This document shows, piece by piece, positions 5,606 to 6,359 of a stretch of DNA of 6,359 nucleotides. The position numbers and the translations under genes are program-made. The stretch lies in NCBI GenBank assembly GCA_026785965.1, contig JAJAYY010000206.1:1-6359 (forward strand), in the 5' to 3' direction. The stretch comes from Sphingomonas bacterium. GTDB lineage: Bacteria; Pseudomonadota; Alphaproteobacteria; Sphingomonadales; Sphingomonadaceae. The notes beneath the pieces are model-generated. The model was not told where the DNA came from. It searched no databases and saw only the letters and a program-made list of their open reading frames with translations. Position 1 is the first letter of the stretch. Each line of letters starts with the position of its first letter.

Positions 5606-6359
5606 TTACTTCAAGCCATCGAGCCAGTGATCGAGCAGCGTGCGCGCGATTGCGAAGCGCGGCGGCGGGATGAAGCCCGCGGCAGGGTCGCCGGCCAATG
5701 CGGCAACCACCTGGTCGCGGGTGAACCAGCGGCCATCGTCAAGCTCGGCATGATCGATGGTCAGCGAATCGGACTTGGCGATGGCGTGCGCCCCGATCAT
5801 CAACGATGACGGAAACGGCCACGGCTGGCTGGCGATGTAGGTCACGTCGCTGACCCTGATCCCCGCTTCCTCGAACAGTTCGCGCGCCACCGCCGCTTCG
5901 ATCGTCTCGCCCGGCTCGACGAATCCGGCGAGCGCCGAATAGCGCCCCGGCGGATAGTGCGGCTGGCGCCCGAGCAGCACGCGGTCGTGATGAGTCGCGA
6001 GCATGATCACCACCGGATCGGCGCGCGGATAATGTTCGGCCGTGCATTCGCCACAGCGCCTCGACCAGCCGCTGCGGTTGGGCGCGGTGCTGCTCCCGCA
6101 GACCGAGCAAAACTGATGCCGCCGGTGCCAGTTGGCGAGGCTCAGCGCGGCTGCGAACAGCGGCGCGTCGCCCGCTTCGAGCTGGCCGAGCAAGGCGAAA
6201 TGAGCGCGCGAATCGAACGCCACCTGGCCGTCTGGAAGCACCGAGAAGCGAGGTGCTTCGCCATCGAGCCCGAGGAACAGGGGCGGATCCCCCGTCACCG
6301 CGTTCCACTTCAGCCGTCCCTGAGCGTCGAGCGCGGGGGCACCGCCGGCCCAGCGCAGC
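5606..6359 (-). CDS. nudC: NAD(H) pyrophosphatase / RNA NAD-decapping hydrolase NudC, partial (5' end off window)
   Basis: NudC hydrolyses NADH/NAD+ to NMN(H) and AMP and removes NAD caps from RNA. The frame stays open past a GTG at 6298 to the window edge, and the added residues (LRWAGGAPALDAQGRLKWNA) look like NudC N-terminal domain, so the true start lies outside; 250 residues are visible. Counting from the first visible residue, the zinc ribbon is FCSVCG (cysteines 84, 87) with RCGEC (102, 105). The Nudix box runs 145-167, with GFVEPGE, then RELFEEAGI supplying the metal-binding glutamates. SQPWPFPSS (177-185) is the motif that separates NudC from other Nudix enzymes. The C-terminus ends at DGLK, a normal family end. 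It is the upstream neighbour of the cytochrome c gene on the same strand. Confidence 0.95.
   Translation of the reverse strand, partial: LRWAGGAPALDAQGRLKWNAVTGDPPLFLGLDGEAPRFSVLPDGQVAFDSRAHFALLGQLEAGDAPLFAAALSLANWHRRHQFCSVCGSSTAPNRSGWSRRCGECTAEHYPRADPVVIMLATHHDRVLLGRQPHYPPGRYSALAGFVEPGETIEAAVARELFEEAGIRVSDVTYIASQPWPFPSSLMIGAHAIAKSDSLTIDHAELDDGRWFTRDQVVAALAGDPAAGFIPPPRFAIARTLLDHWLDGLK

Noticed and set aside
5606..6298. NudC starting at the GTG at 6298
   Set aside because: The frame stays open to the window edge with NudC-like N-terminal sequence, so the gene is 5'-truncated by the window and does not start there.
1..6359. An undescribed system such as a defence island, mobile element or CRISPR array
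   Set aside because: All stretches over 150 bases are explained by ordinary genes. No transposase, integrase, repeat array, tRNA or toxin-antitoxin pair is visible.

Overview
The window is high-GC, tightly packed bacterial DNA, with eight-tenths or more of it convincingly coding. Gene content and protein style (the SdhC/D/A sequences, a membrane-tethered mitochondrial-type cytochrome c, a CtrA-like box, a soluble chemoreceptor) point to an alphaproteobacterium, most likely a sphingomonad. This is inferred from familiarity with the families; no search was run.

Layout. Positions 1-704 (minus) hold the N-terminal part of a soluble chemoreceptor whose 3' end lies outside the window. A 143-bp divergent intergenic region (705-847) follows; it carries a CtrA-like site pointing at the chemoreceptor and must also hold the sdh promoter. 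Positions 848-3444 (plus) are a translationally coupled operon, sdhC-sdhD-sdhA, coding for the two membrane anchors and the flavoprotein of succinate dehydrogenase (complex II). The iron-sulfur subunit gene sdhB is not next in line. A terminator-like hairpin follows sdhA, then a LOG-family protein gene (3512-4372, plus).

The right part is on the minus strand. Read in the direction of transcription it runs nudC (NAD(H) pyrophosphatase, 5' end beyond the window), a membrane-anchored cytochrome c of CycM/c552 type, and a DUF1801 protein. The DUF1801 gene meets the LOG gene tail to tail, with both stop codons in the palindrome TGATCA.

Functionally, sdhCDA and the cytochrome c both belong to aerobic respiration: complex II feeds electrons to ubiquinone, and the tethered cytochrome c would carry them from bc1 to a terminal oxidase. 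NudC acts on NAD(H) and NAD-capped RNA. The LOG and DUF1801 proteins have no obvious link to respiration. I see no mobile element, CRISPR array, tRNA, rRNA or defence system. This looks like an ordinary core-genome segment; the most notable points are the missing adjacent sdhB, the CtrA-like box, and a globin-like chemoreceptor without an obvious proximal histidine.
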